From Phorcus lineatus (lineage: Eukaryota > Mollusca > Gastropoda > Trochida > Trochidae), in the NCBI GenBank assembly GCA_921293015.1, contig OV121092.1, forward strand, positions 13,708,001-13,772,000: a DNA stretch of 64,000 nt, in the 5' to 3' direction. Positions 34,081-46,907 of the stretch are shown here, in pieces (the first letter of the stretch is position 1; each line of letters starts with the position of its first letter). A model generated the notes under the pieces. It worked only from the letters and a program-made list of their open reading frames with translations, did not search any database and was not told the origin of the DNA. The translations under genes were made by a program, and so were the position numbers.

Positions 34081-34138
34081 TTTTGAGACCGTGTGAGCTA
34101 AGACAGCTGGGGCTCTTATGCTTTTGGTAGGGGTGCCC
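34081..34138 (+). mobile_element. MITE family D fragment
   Basis: 'gaccgtgtgagctaagacag' and 'ctggggctcttatgcttttg' match one arm of the foldback family seen at 36716-37196 and 17944. Confidence 0.5.
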
Positions 34139-34222
34139 CATCCTGCTAATTCAGCGTATTTGAATCCGCTTTCGCTCCTTCCTTCTACCCTGATTTCTTT
34201 CGGGCCGAATGCCTCGTACGGC
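34139..34222 (-). mobile_element. MITE family A, single end
   Basis: 'catcctgctaattcagcgta', 'ttgaatccgctttcgctcct' and 'gcctcgtacggc' match one terminal 85 bp of the family. The rest is missing. Confidence 0.8.
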
Positions 34223-34254
34223 GTATCCCAAGCATTGTCACAGACAACAAGGGG

Positions 34255-34400
34255 GATCACAACATCGAATACCGGGTGTAAATACAGAACTTAACCCCAG
34301 TGAGCACGTCTGGGATTCGATTGGTCGACATATTTGACAGTAAAATCAACATTCACGATTTCAGACAGGCCGCCGTACACAAATAGAACAATCAACTAAT
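34255..34400 (+). pseudogene. Tc1-type transposase C-terminal relic
   Basis: One frame gives ELNPSEHVWDSIGRHI then a stop. This matches the Tc1 signature around the last catalytic Glu (…DLNPIEHVWDQLGRR…). Sequence on both sides is too decayed to follow. Confidence 0.6.
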
Positions 34401-35190
34401 GCAATTCTTCTGTAAATGGAGGACATCGATATCGCCACCTTGTCTCCTACTGATGTTCTGGTTTCAGTTTCCAGAGAATATATGAGTATTACATTTAAGG
34501 ACGTTTTACATTACCACAATAAATGATAGAAATGGCACAATGACGACATTGCCAACTAAACACAGCTGCTCATGTTTAAGACTTTCCCTTGGTTTCCATT
34601 GAAAATAGCTAATTGTTGTATATTCGACATTCTAAATTATCGGTATCAAGTATATAGCATTTTGGTAAGTGTCAAAGACCAAACAATTTTCATGAACAAG
34701 TTTTTTTTTCATTTAACCTTTTTTGTGCCTATTGATCATAGATCTTGAAAATGTGCTGTATGTTTTTTCATAAACATATTTGATTCTTATTTCACTGATG
34801 CTCTTTGCAAGGGAACACACTTTTGTAAACTCTGAGTTGGTCAGAAGCGTAAGTGCTGAATGTAAATAACTATGTGTTTTGGACAACGGTTATTTTTGGT
34901 TTACGAGTGGTCACAAACCAGTAACTACTGGAACCAGTCTTTGATCAGGAGGAAGAATGGTAACTAGAGAGGGATAAGCATCAATCTTTGTTAACAAGCT
35001 TTCTGTGAGTGCCACTTACTTTAAGTGCTCGGGAAACATGGATCTCATGGATCATGAATATGGATAGTAGGGAATTGGGGGCTGAATCTATGTAACGTTT
35101 TATCATTATGAATGACTGTAGGTAGCAGGGATTAAAACTTGTAAGCAGACACTATTCTATGTAGGTGTTAATATTGACTATTAATTTATT
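34401..35190. other. No gene recognised
   Basis: AT-rich DNA with no motif or repeat family seen. Confidence 0.5.
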
Positions 35191-35462
35191 AGGAAGACAA
35201 GGAATTTTATGAATTATCAACTTCCTTGTGGTACTGATAGCGACGATTCTGTAGAGCCTTTTATACCGTTTCTTGTTATTGTTACCGTATTCTGTTATCA
35301 TTGTTACCTTGTTATTCCATCCATGTATAATTTGTGTATATAATGCTGTATCTCACCATATCCCCAATTGCTTGTAAGCGGTATTAGAAGCTATACAGAA
35401 ACGTCGCTATCAGTACAATAAAGAAATTGATAATCAATAAACAAAATTTCCTTGTCTTCCTT
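35191..35462. mobile_element. 270-bp foldback element with about 80-bp arms
   Basis: The left arm ('aggaagacaaggaattttat', 'gtactgatagcgacgattct') is the imperfect inverse of the right arm ('agaaacgtcgctatcagtac', 'aaaatttccttgtcttcct'). The centre is Tt/Gt-rich ('gttattgttaccgtattctg'). The right-arm 'cagaaacgtcgctatcagta' followed by 'caataaag' is reminiscent of Penelope-type tails, but no CUGANGA core is present. Confidence 0.7.
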
Positions 35463-36715
35463 ATACTGACAAACTCTAGAATTCCACTCAAAAACACTAT
35501 ATTAATTTATTATTTACATTTATTATTAATGTAATATCTATAAAATAACATGGTTAAATGTTTTCTTTGTGTTAAGCATGTGGTATGATATAAACAATTC
35601 TCCATATTTCCTCATTGTTTACACCGAGTTATTGATCAAGTAAGCCATACAAAATACGACAAACAAATTGCGTAGTATGCAATTATTTCATTTGACATGA
35701 CAATAAATTTTGATTTACACATAACAAACGTTACTTTGGAAATTGAAATGAGATCAGAAGTATAGTCCATTCTCTTTGTTGTTTCATTGCTTGATCGTGA
35801 CTTAGTTCTGACACAAAAATTTTTTTTTAAAACAAACTAAAACTATTAAAGCAAAGGTACAAATATTTACTAAGTATAAATAGTACAGACTCTGCATATT
35901 TCTCGATGTTACTAACGGACAATCTACCACAGAAGTTTATTGGAAGATAAACGCCATGCAATCGACCTTTGTAATCACTATTTATGCCATTAATTGAGCA
36001 TCATCAATAGTCGTCATCGTGATCCCTGTTTAGAAACACCATTGATGCCATTTATTTCTTATCCCTTGGAGAGAATTGTTTTCACCTGGACACCACTTAA
36101 CACATGAAACTGAAATGAACATGGGAAGATCAATGATGTGATCACATGTTTATAATGATCAATCAAACTGTCAGATCATCCGTGGTAATTGACACATCAA
36201 GTCATTATCAGTTCCGGTATTAATATATATGATTAATAATTAGTGTAGGTTTCTTTGGATATGTATGTTGTCATGACATCTTTAAAGTGTTAAATCAACC
36301 AATTGCCTTAATCGAGTCTTCCAATAAATGTCACTTGGTGATCTTTTATAACGTTAAAGTCATTTTACGTTTTTAGATTGACTTAAAAGGGGTATTTAGA
36401 CCTTTCACTTTATGAAAGGTACTTTTTTGTGTACAATACTCGTGGTAGCTTGTTCCTTTACCTTTTTCATTATTTATGAAGTTATTATGATTTTAAATGA
36501 TGAAAGTGTCACGTCTTTGAAATACCAGTATGTATGCTTGCAGCCGAGATGAATGAATGAACCTACAATATGATTTCATTTGCACTCTTGAGTTTCAAGT
36601 TACGTTTTATTGATTCGATAATTTCATCACCATGTTAGACTAATAGGTTTGTCATGTACTGAATAACCATTTTATCATATATTTAGTGTATTTTAAAGGG
36701 CCTACATCTATGCCT
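35463..36715. other. No gene recognised
   Basis: AT-rich DNA. No open frame over 60 codons with a recognisable motif. Confidence 0.5.
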
Positions 36716-37196
36716 TTGGTGGTTTGTGGAACTTCGGTGCCCTTGAGAGCTAAGACAGCCAGAGTCTACACTCTATTGGTGGGAACAAGTTAACGGATTG
36801 AAGCCAAACCAAATTGGAGTTTTTGTGATACCCTATGTCTTCCTCTAACTTGGCCTTTCTTTCACTCTGCTGCCTCAACCTTTCCTCTCTAACCTATTCA
36901 CCCTCTTTTGGTTGATCTCCCCATGAATGACTATAATAATGTTTGCGACATGTTAATCCACTTTACTCACACACATATTACACATTATTACAGATTTTGA
37001 ACACTTGTATGAGTGTTGACAGATCAGGGAGAAAATGATTGAAAGGATGAGGCCAAGGACGGAAAGAAAGGCATAGTGAGAGATAGAGAATAGGTTTTAT
37101 AACGGTTTCTACCCCTCCGACCTGGACCTACCAGGAGCACGAAGCTCCGGCTGGCATAGTTCTGGATCTCTGAAGCACGCAAACCACCACACCACG
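36716..37196. mobile_element. MITE family D, foldback, about 480 bp
   Basis: The left arm 'tttggtggtttgtggaactt', 'gagagctaagacagccagag' and 'cctttctttcactctgc' pairs imperfectly with the right arm, whose inverse reads 'gtggtggtttgcgtgcttca', 'ctatgccagccggagcttcg' and 'tgcctttctttccgtccttg'. No coding capacity. The diverged arms indicate an old copy. Confidence 0.7.
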
Positions 37197-38652
37197 ATAA
37201 GGTATTGGGTCAGGTGGCACTCAAACACATGTTTTGGGAATGTAGATATTTTGGCAAGACAAAAATGTATTTATGTTCATTCTAATAACACGATAATTAC
37301 CCTATCATTGTTAGTAATAACCTTTATATCCTGTAAAATCATTTCTAGAGTTAATGGTCAGGAAATGGAACATATCTGAATTTACTGGCAGGAAACATTA
37401 GTAAATTGTGAAATGAGAACGTGAATAATTACATGACAGAAAGTAATCTTAAAACTCAATCAGACATGCAGTGTTTGAATGGATCAATTTCTAAACCAAT
37501 TTTCGAATTCATGGATTTGCCTGAGTATAGATTTTCCTTAACAAAAATCGATTGGTAAGGAGCGACCTCAATATCTGATCATACGTTACTAGTTTCTGTA
37601 GAAGAGGGTTTCCTATGACGAATATTACAAAAGATTAGAAATTGGGTAATAGACTCTCGAATTTCAATTACTAAACCGTGTTTTTGAATATATGGGTTTA
37701 AACAGTGTTTCGGAATATCTGTTGAAGAAGAGTCATCGAGACAAATTGCAACAAAGCAATAATTATGGAATAGATTCTGGAATTAAGGGTACCTTGGAAC
37801 TTTTCCCACTCTCCTCGTAACAACTGATCCAAACTTTCACCTAGTTTATGTTTTAACAAGACATCACTGAAGTGGCTTACGTATTTCAAAATAAATTTTC
37901 TGTTAAAAGGATCCTTTTCAGTCCTTTAATTAGAACTATTTTTGCTGAGTATGCAAAGGAATTATAGTTATTTCAGCTTACATTCTACTGACGATGCCTG
38001 TTCCTACGCCAATTGCTATCAGATCGTTGAAATTAATCGTGCAGGGTTAACAATTCGTGTCTTCGCCGCTAACTGTAAGTGAACCAACTGCGCAAAGAAT
38101 TAAAATATAGTGTAGACCTCCACACAATGTACAACCTACAGGCCAGATTATCAAGACCTAGTCTGTTATTACTTTAAGTTGTTCATGTGAAAGAACATGA
38201 AAGGGGAATGGTCAAAATTTCTTGTTCTAGGTAAGGAATCTTTCATTTCGAACGCCATCAGTTGAAAGATACGTGTTGTTGTGTTCCGAAGGTTTGTCAA
38301 AGGTACACAATTTAACTTATGAAGTACAAGAATGTATTATGATACTATTAATGTACATTTTGAGGTAAGGTCTTGCGTGCCCTTGATCACATCTTACCTA
38401 TCCGAATATAGCAAAACTATCAACATTATCCAGGTAAATTTTGAATTCTTTTCTCCCAGAAGAGGTAAATCGTTCGCTTTGTATCCACAAAGGGCACTTG
38501 GCGCGGTCCGTACCTCCAGACAAGGATACCTATCTTACGAAATTATCCCCTGCTACCGGTTTTTAATCAATTTTTCTAAAACTTTGAATGTACTTTAGAT
38601 ATATCCCCGTGATGCGTGATGTCAAATTTCTGGCCAGATACAATGAATATTG
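37197..38652. other. No gene recognised
   Basis: Short frames only (up to 88 codons at 38332-38598), none with a recognisable motif. 'gaatttctaaacc' and 'tttcaattactaaaccgtg' near 37,490 and 37,660 may be decayed repeats of each other. Confidence 0.45.
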
Positions 38653-38719
38653 CAACCTGCTAAATCAGCGTATATGAAAGCAGCGAGAGCGAATTCATGT
38701 ACGCTGATATAACAGGATG
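38653..38719. mobile_element. MITE family A, the two TIRs joined (67 bp)
   Basis: 'caacctgctaaatcagcgta' is followed directly by 'agcgagagcgaattcatgta' and 'cgctgatataacaggatg'. The entire interior is missing, leaving a short hairpin. Confidence 0.8.
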
Positions 38720-40692
38720 ACTCCAAGGATGATGTAGTTTACGATAATGTATTTGGTGATCATGTGGCAGGTCATATGGTGACAATTAATAAAATAGATA
38801 TATGATGAGCTACAGAGCTATTGGCTCTTTTTTCTCGTCTGTTCCAATATCCTGTTGATTCTTTTTCTGCTGAATCTGTACGATCTCGTTTGAATAATTT
38901 TCATTCGTGTATCTAATGCATGATATTTTTCTAAAACACGTAAAATACCAAATCATTCACTCCTGCTGAGATGTGAAGCGCTTCATTGATTTTTAAAATT
39001 CGTTCTGATAAATTGTTTTTATACGAACGTATCCACTACTCCATTGATTACTACAATCGTTCATGTACTTGGTAATCTGAAGAAGGTATGAATTCATTTT
39101 GAATCATAAATAAGGAATTAGTTAATTAATTTAGCATAATATCAACAAATTAAGGCCAGTTTAGTCAATATAAACTGATGATATTATTAATAAAAATATA
39201 ATAAAATGTTTTGAGTATCCTGTATTCTGAAGATTAGTTATTGTCACTATAAATTCTCATTCAGAATTATATCGATCTCCATTATCATCAAGACATCTAT
39301 ATACATGAATTATTGATGCCATGCAGGCTGTCATTTCAATGTAGATAATGATTTATCAGAAAAATTATCGTCTTATTATTTGTCTTATTTATAACCACAC
39401 TTAACAAACAGTGACTGCAACAATCTAGTAATCAATATCAAATTCTAGCCATGATAGACAGGTTTCATCATTAAAAAGCCGTCTCCACACTCCTGCCGTT
39501 GTAACTACCTGCAAATGCTTAATCAGCAGGGTTTTTATAGTCGGTTCTACCACTTAATGTCGTTCTTTTTCCACGTTATTGGGTTGTGTTTATTGGGCAA
39601 TAATTGGACTGACGAAGAAAAAACTTCTGTTGATTTTACAGATATGATATTTGTTTCAAAAACATAAAAAGTTTGCCTTTCAGTTGACATAAATAAAGAT
39701 AGCTAATTTCTTACTATTCACAAAATTATGGAATTGGAACATCAAAAATGTATCAATGACACTGTATTGCAACGTTGCAATAAATACTTCCGGTCTGTTA
39801 CAATTAACTTTATAATTTGAATCGTACATGTTTGCTAAACAGCTTATGAGGTAGACTATCTGAGTGCGTATTGTTATTAAAATCGATAAATAAGCAGAAT
39901 CTGTGTATTAGTAGTGTTTATGAAATATACTGTTTGCTTGTGCTTTTACAGACCGAGACACTGAAGATATATAGAACATTTAATACGTCATCCTTCTCAT
40001 TTTGACATATCTAATGAGCTGTAAAAGATCGACTTTACCATGTCATGCAACGTCAGCAGAAATTTAACTAAAAGACATGTAAATATGAATGTAAGAAACA
40101 TCATTAAGAGACAGCCAAGATTTTCTGTTACATAACATCGCAAAAACACTAGCCAGGGGGTAATCCTTTTAATTGAATTCAACATGTTGAGACATATAAG
40201 AAACAGCAATTTTTAATGAACAATAAAAACATTTATCAGTCAGTCGCAGCAAGAAAATATCGTTATGAGGTTGATACAAGAACAAGAAAAATGCAGAATG
40301 TGACATTTCTTACATTTGATATTTAACATCTTTATGAGTCTTATTTCATTAGAAATTGTGTTATCGGACTTTCAAAATTTTTTCACATGAATAATGCCTT
40401 TAAGCGGATAACAAAATTCATTCTCAGCTTATGACAATAGACTACCATTTATTTGGATGATAACTCGATTAACTCTTTAACATGAACAAAACAGCTTTAA
40501 TTTCTTGAATTTAAACAAGTTAATGGACAGATGGGCCATACATGAGAGGGATGAGTTTCGCTTATGGTCACCATGGTAACCGTGTTATATGACAAACATT
40601 CTTCAATGCTGTTACTTTTATTTGGTAATTGTAACGCATCCGCCGTTGGAAGTTATGAGCCAATGATGGATCAACGGTGTGCAAACAGCTAT
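38720..40692. other. No gene recognised
   Basis: AT-rich DNA with no recognised coding or repeat content. Confidence 0.5.
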
Positions 40693-41136
40693 CATCCTGC
40701 AAAATCAGCGTATATGAATCCGCTTTCGCTCCTTCATAATACCCTGATCTCTTTCAAGCCAAAAGCCTCGTATCGCTAGCTATCTAACCAGTCAATGAGA
40801 CGACTCGCAGTCAGCAACACCGGCACAACCCTGATGGAAAATACCATTGACTTCAAGGTAGTAGTTTCAAGATCCTTGATTAACGGCATTTAGATGGCTG
40901 AATACATAACAGGCGAGTATAGCCACGAATATCAAGTTGCACGTCATGCGAGGCATAAAGCCCGACAGAGATCAGGGCCTTGATTTTCGAAGCTCTTTTA
41001 GCGCTAAGATAGTCTTAAGTCTATGTTAATGTATGGTACTTACGACTATCTTAGTGCTAAGAGAGCTTCGAAAATCTAGGCCCAGGGTTTTAGGAAGGAG
41101 CGAGAGCAGATTCATAAACGCAGATTTAGCAGGATG
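40693..41136 (+). mobile_element. MITE family A, full copy carrying a nested foldback element
   Basis: Ends 'catcctgcaaaatcagcgta' and 'cgcagatttagcaggatg', flanked on both sides by 'ctat', a possible target duplication. The complete interior matches the copy at 29504 until 'gacagagatcag', where the 107-bp element at 40976 interrupts it. Without the insert the copy is about 337 bp. Confidence 0.92.
40976..41082. mobile_element. Small foldback element (GGCC ends), copy 2, with target duplication
   Basis: Ends 'ggccttgattttcgaagctc' and 'gagcttcgaaaatctaggcc' are near-perfect inverted repeats. CAG flanks both sides (40973-40975 and 41083-41085); reading the ends differently gives CAGGG. The empty site is known from the other family A copies ('gagatcagggt'). 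A 3-bp duplication and GG-initial ends would suit a PIF/Harbinger-type element. Confidence 0.85.
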
Positions 41137-42410
41137 CTATTTGTCACGCACGTTTCTCATGGAATCTGTTGAATAGTTTTTACAATACTATAAAGTATTT
41201 AGTGTATAATATAAAAAGGACATCAACATATCAATAACAATGATTCATTTGGTACAGTTAAGAAGTTTGTCACTTCGTTTCTGTCGCTATATCCTGCTCA
41301 TGTTCAAAAGAGAATAGCAGCGACGAATCTCCATCAGTTATCAGAACATATGTGAATCTCTGAAATGAAGGTCCTTCCTCTGAAATCAATTTCAATTAAG
41401 GAAAATCAATACCTACTTGCTGGAACAATTGATCACCAAGTGAATCCACTCTGGAAGCTGCATGTCTAGTACTGTGAGGTAACCGTCTTTATAGATTGGT
41501 TTTCGTCTGTGCCTGACTCTGATAATGCAAGGATAACAAGCCATCCGATCTGATTGACAAGTAGGTCAGCAAACGACACAAGAATTGGAAAATTTACGTG
41601 TGATACCTGAAAGTCTTTAATCATACTGATATAAATAAATGGTCTAGTAAGTATGTTACAAAGGAACCTTTGTATCACATGTAATAATTAAAGCTATCTG
41701 ATTTGATCTATGCCATCTTTTGATGATTGGTTAATGATGATTTACAAAGTGGTTACATTGCCCAAGCATAAATCCATAAATGTTAGCATACCTTTTTTCA
41801 CGATTGTAACATTGAACCTTAATATCATATATATTTCACACATGCATTTCAGATCTTCTCGGACACGTCTTCGTTGTATATTGCCTTTATTCAAATGCCT
41901 TGCATAATTTTCGAAATTGTAACTGTAACATCATATTGGAAGTTATTTCATTTCTAAAAAATATTTTAACTTTCTGTCGTATTAATATTTCAACATAGAG
42001 ATGTATGGTTTAGCAATGTATAAAACAATTGTATTATTTAGCCATGTACATGACGATTGAACCGTCAAGTTAGCCTTCTACAGTAATCAACAACACGTAC
42101 CGTCTACAAAAGAAGATGGTTCACGAGGTGATGTTTTCATCTACTCAGATCTCAAACTATGCAGGAAAACGGATCTATACAATGACATACAATACTTTCC
42201 TGGCGGGCGTTGGCCTTTATCAAATATCCGAATCTCGCAGAATCGTTGTTGCTCTTTGTGCATGTTACGTCCGATAGTTGTCGAGAGGCAGATGGGGATG
42301 CAGGTGTAAATATTCCCGAAAATGTTCCACATGAAGTTCTTGATTACGGTTTCTTAGGAGTGAACACTCACTGTTTCTGGACTATTTCTTTCTCTTTCAA
42401 TAGGTGAATT
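41137..42410. other. No gene recognised
   Basis: Short frames only, without recognisable motifs. Confidence 0.5.
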
Positions 42411-42665
42411 TCACGCCAGTGGCTCGGCAACTTTGTCTTCAGTAGAGAACTGTTCTACACGCAGTCAGGTTTGGGTGCAATACTACACTGAATTTCAGCG
42501 CAGTACCACCCATGGTTCGCTAGTTCCAGCCGATGATCGCAGGCTTCACCGCAATGCATATCAACAATGGTGTTGCGGGATTTCTCCCTAGAATAATACT
42601 AGCATCCATGGTATAAGTTAAATACTCTTAAAGCGGCGTTCAATCCTCAACTTATCTCACCTCAA
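42411..42665 (+). mobile_element. tRNA-derived SINE, plus orientation, head truncated
   Basis: Reads 'cacgccagtggctcggcaac', 'cagtagagaactgttctaca', 'cgcagtaccacccatggttc' and 'gcttcaccgcaatgcat', then the 3' domain 'ctcttaaagcggcgttcaat' and 'ctcaacttatctcacctc'. The tRNA A and B boxes are lost. It is the only plus-strand copy. Confidence 0.85.
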
Positions 42666-43681
42666 AAGGTGAATGACATGTAATCTACCTGGAGAAGGGG
42701 CAAGTAACCGAAAATCGTCACGTATGCATTATCGAGGAGTTGTAGTGCATACCATTCCTTGTTATATCATTCACCATTATCCTCCATTTTCATGACCATA
42801 GTTCGATGATTAGACAGTGAATGTGACTTTTATTTTATAAAATAAACATTTATTTTCCTTTTCATAATATATTTTTATTTACCTAAAAAACGTGCTGTGC
42901 TTCCTTTAAAGATTAGACAACTTTTTATACATGAGGTAACTCTGTTATAATGTCGATTCTAACATTTAAAACAGTGGTAACTAGAGTTGAGAAAGTAAAA
43001 GTTAAGTGGAGAAAGTTGTAGTTTTAGATATCGTTGTTTATCCTTTATTTCCATGGTTTAACACTGGAAAAGGCATCAATTGGACTCTTTGCCAATTGTG
43101 TTTGGCAAAGTGACATATGTATAAAGCAAAGACTGTCAATTTTGTTGATTTAGTGCATATTTTTATTTTGGTTAGGATAACGTTTACTTTCAAAATGTGT
43201 CTTAAATGTCTGATAAATCCATCAAAGTCCAAGTTCGATAGGTTTGATTGAAGGTATTTTTTCTAATAATAAACTAGCGAAAAAGGAGGATATATACATT
43301 CCCGATGAATTTTCTTAAAGATTTCATTGTTAAGATGATTTTAGTGTCAATGATGTAAAAAATGACACCAGTTTAACAGGCATAAATAAACCGTTGCTTA
43401 AAGCTTAAACTAGGTTTACTTTTGACTCTGTCTAATCACATTTATGTAGCTTCACATGGTGTGTGGTAGATAGTTATTAGACCAAATCATGCCGTCCTTC
43501 TTTGTACACAGTCCTATCAGAGAAACGTAGACATTATCCGAGATAAGGGATAAAGCTTGCTTCAGTGAGTGAGCTTGGATTAAACGTGTTTTCGACTATA
43601 AACTCGTGAATTTGTTGTTGTTATACAATAAACGTATAACAGTCCTCATGATTACAAAACAACTTTTTTCCAAAGATTTCC
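42666..43681. other. No gene recognised
   Basis: AT-rich DNA with no motif seen. Confidence 0.5.
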
Positions 43682-44150
43682 TTAGAGAGCCACTCCGTGA
43701 TTTTCATAACGTATTATTTACCTTTGATACGAACCTAAATGTCACATGTGGTGATATAAAATCAAAACATCTTAACTTTTCATGTCCAAAATACATATAT
43801 ATGACAAATACTGGTTTTCCATTAAAATTTAGCCTTATAAATGCACAGAGGTGTAGATATCACGTCCAATATACATGGATACTAGTTATCTAACCTAACA
43901 AACACTATCAACTCCTAACTTCCCTCCTGGCTGTTTTAGATAAGTTTCCAAAATTACGTTTGACTATTTGACGCGCGCCACTGTCCGGTTTTCGATCACA
44001 ATTGCGACGTTATACCTTCATATTGTCACTGTAAAAAAAAAAACAAGATTTGAATGTGTTTTTTGGTTACAGTCGATACTTCGCGATCAAATGACACCAT
44101 TGATTAAGTTTGGCCTATATGACTCCAACAACTCACGGAGTGCCTCCTTA
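43682..44150 (+). mobile_element. MITE family C, about 469 bp, copy 2 with TTA flanks
   Basis: Collinear with 4193-4670. The ends 'gagagccactccgtga' and (reversed) 'ggaggcactccgtga' form a TIR of about 15 bp, flanked by TTA on both sides. TTA would suit a PIF/Harbinger-type target. No coding capacity. Confidence 0.78.
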
Positions 44151-44374
44151 AGTATTTAAACAAATCATGATTAATTGTCATTAAAATTACGTGAGGTTGC
44201 AGCTTGTTACACACAACAAAACATGGTTGTTTCAAAGTTGAGAAACCTATGAATTAAAATGGAAGAATATTTAATTTTGTTTTCATCAGCATTGACGCTC
44301 AAGCAATCAAAGTTCGCTTTCAGTTGAGTCAAAAATTTTGGAATACCCTAATTAGCATATCTTATCGTTTTCCA

Positions 44375-44475
44375 AGGAGCTTGAAGCTACTGACGTAAAC
44401 ATTTGACCCGAATGAGATCAAGGTATATGGAAGAAGCTGGATCAGCGGATTAAATTACGCTATTGTAGCACGATG
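44375..44475 (+). mobile_element. MITE family A, right end only
   Basis: 'aaggagcttgaagctac', 'gacccgaatgagatcaaggt' and 'ggatcagcggattaaattac' match the terminal third of the family. The left part is missing. Confidence 0.75.
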
Positions 44476-45040
44476 TGCATCTTAATATGGTAACTGAAAC
44501 CATATATGAAACACTAACGAGACAAAATAAAATGACCTGTTCATGGAACATGATGAATTTAGGCATGTCTCAAAGGGACTACTTTCATAAAGATAATACA
44601 TTCACAAAAAATGTTATTACATCTAAATCCGTTATCCATATTTACATTACTCGTTACATATTGTCATATAACATAACAAAATTGTTTTTCTAGGAATAAA
44701 AACAAACGGAAAAGCTTTAACATGAATTGATATAACATCATTATTCAAACGGACAGATTCGCTTATTTCTAGATATGTTTGACTTAATTGACAAATATTG
44801 GAAACCCATTATCCTTACATTGTTATGGGAAACGTGACGTCTGGGTCCGTAAACAAAATGTATGTTCCCTAGAGACATTAGAATTAATCAGGCAGAAAAT
44901 CTCCTAACAGAACTGGATGTCAAATCTTATAAGGAGAAGATAAGTTAAGTAGAATTTGATGCATATGATGATAATCGTTTTAATTCCCTCTTGTAACAAA
45001 TTTCAATAGAAGAACATTAGCCTACAGCTACATTTTTTTA

Positions 45041-45062
45041 GGGGGGGGGGGGGGGGGGGGGG
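45041..45062 (+). repeat. G22 homopolymer
   Basis: Twenty-two consecutive G after 'ttttttta'. Potential G-quadruplex; the count is sensitive to sequencing error. Confidence 0.85.
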
Positions 45063-46760
45063 CGCTTGGAAGTGAACATATAATATTTCATACCGAATAA
45101 GTATCGTTACTGATATCATAAGCAGCACACAACTGTTTGTTGATGTAACACAGATCGATTGATTGCTTATTAAGATATTGAGGTCGTCGTCATAAACAAT
45201 TTGCACAAAGAAATTCTCATCAGCCATGTTGCAATACATGTGCATGATCGTCACATTATAAAACCGTGTTGAAATTATTAATATTCTTGGTCAGCTAACA
45301 AAGATATTTAATTCACTTTCATATTTGCACAAAGAGAAACACTGGTAGTGTAGACAGTAATTTTGAAATAATGTATTGTCAGGGTAGCTTAACGTTGCAC
45401 ATAATGACACATGCTTCTGTTTGGACTCTGCTATGATGCATTTAATTACAGGAACATGCACTTCTTTTCATTATAGAAATATCTACGAATAATGATAAAG
45501 GTATCTCCGCTAAGAGAGCTTTTCTAAATGGAAATTAACATCACCATGCTATTTTTACATGAAATCATAACATTCATGAATCATCAATTTATTACAAAAG
45601 CTTATTATATCATGACGCCTTCAGATTTTTTAGAAAATCCATACTTGGATACATGATGGCGTTTAACCTTTCTTATTTGCACAGACAAAGACACTGGCAG
45701 TTCATCCAGTATATAAAGAAATGCTATTGTCAGAAAACATAAGCATTTTGGACTCTGGACATTTTGACTATGATGCACTGTCTGACAAAAATGCTGAACA
45801 TCACGGCATAATGTAATTTTGGAGGGTCTTATTTCAAATAATGGGAAGAATTAAATTTCATACAACTTGTTTTGCATAATGGTACCATATTACCTAATGC
45901 CTAGCGTTTCAGAATTGTTTAACCTAACACAAGATCAAATTAGGTCCCAATTTGAAAAAGAAATTGACGAACAATAGTGTATTGTCAGACTCTTTGACAA
46001 GTTAAACATTCATTTAACTGGTTGTATGCAAGTACGGAACCTATTTCGAACGCTGGAATTTGGCAGTATGATTGAAAAGGTACTCTAGGATGTGCCTAAG
46101 AGTTGTAATTACAGACTCGGAATCATAAAAACGCAAGTCCTCAATTGTGTAATTTATAACTTATTTCCTATATTTACCAAAAAATCAAGAAAACGCATCA
46201 CAACTATATTTTCTTGGCTATTTTATAGAAACGGGTAGACATATTGAATTTAGAAAATTATTAACAAAGCAAAAATTAGCAAATGCAAGAATGAGTAAAG
46301 ATATAAAACCTGTCATAAGAAAATATCTTTTATATTTCTTAATACGACAAACAAGATGAAACAAATTGTAAACATTGAACATGGTCTACTCGTGCCTATG
46401 ATTTTGTCCCTTCCTGTTATATCCAACTTTAAAATCTCTGGCACTTTCAGTTTGTATTATAAAAGATGTTCTGAACATGATTTACAATTACTGATAATCA
46501 ATAGACACCTTTTAGAGAAGACGACAAACATGCTTTCCCAGGAGCGAATTTATTTTATTATATGAATGCATCATTTCCGGCTTTCTGATAGGCCTACTTG
46601 GTCATATGACTGCAATGACCTCAAGCGATGTCAACCTGTGTGGATCGCGAGAGGTTGATATAACAATCCAAACACCTCCGGTGGATAAAATAGATTTCGA
46701 AAATCCAGATCTACTGGAGATACCAGGAGGATGGTAATTGAAGACCTAATTCACATAATA

Positions 46761-46907
46761 AAACAATGATAGACTTCAGACTCGGTTGGTCCAATGATTT
46801 ATCGACCTTGGACATGTGATATTCACCTCGGCTTCGCCTCTGTGAATATCACATGTTCAAGGTCGATAAATCATTGGATCAACCTCACTTGAAGTCAATA
46901 ATTGTTT
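46761..46907. repeat. Long hairpin: 66-bp arms, 15-bp loop
   Basis: 46761-46826 and 46842-46907 are reverse complements. They are almost perfect over the inner 40 bp ('aatgatttatcgacctt.ga', 'catgtgatattcac') and imperfect outward. The loop is 'ctcggcttcgcctct'. A foldback MITE is the likely origin. If transcribed it would give a long dsRNA stem. Confidence 0.85.

Noticed and set aside
34003..34260. 85-codon minus-strand frame
   Set aside because: Shadow of MITE family D and A fragments and the edge of the Tc1 relic.
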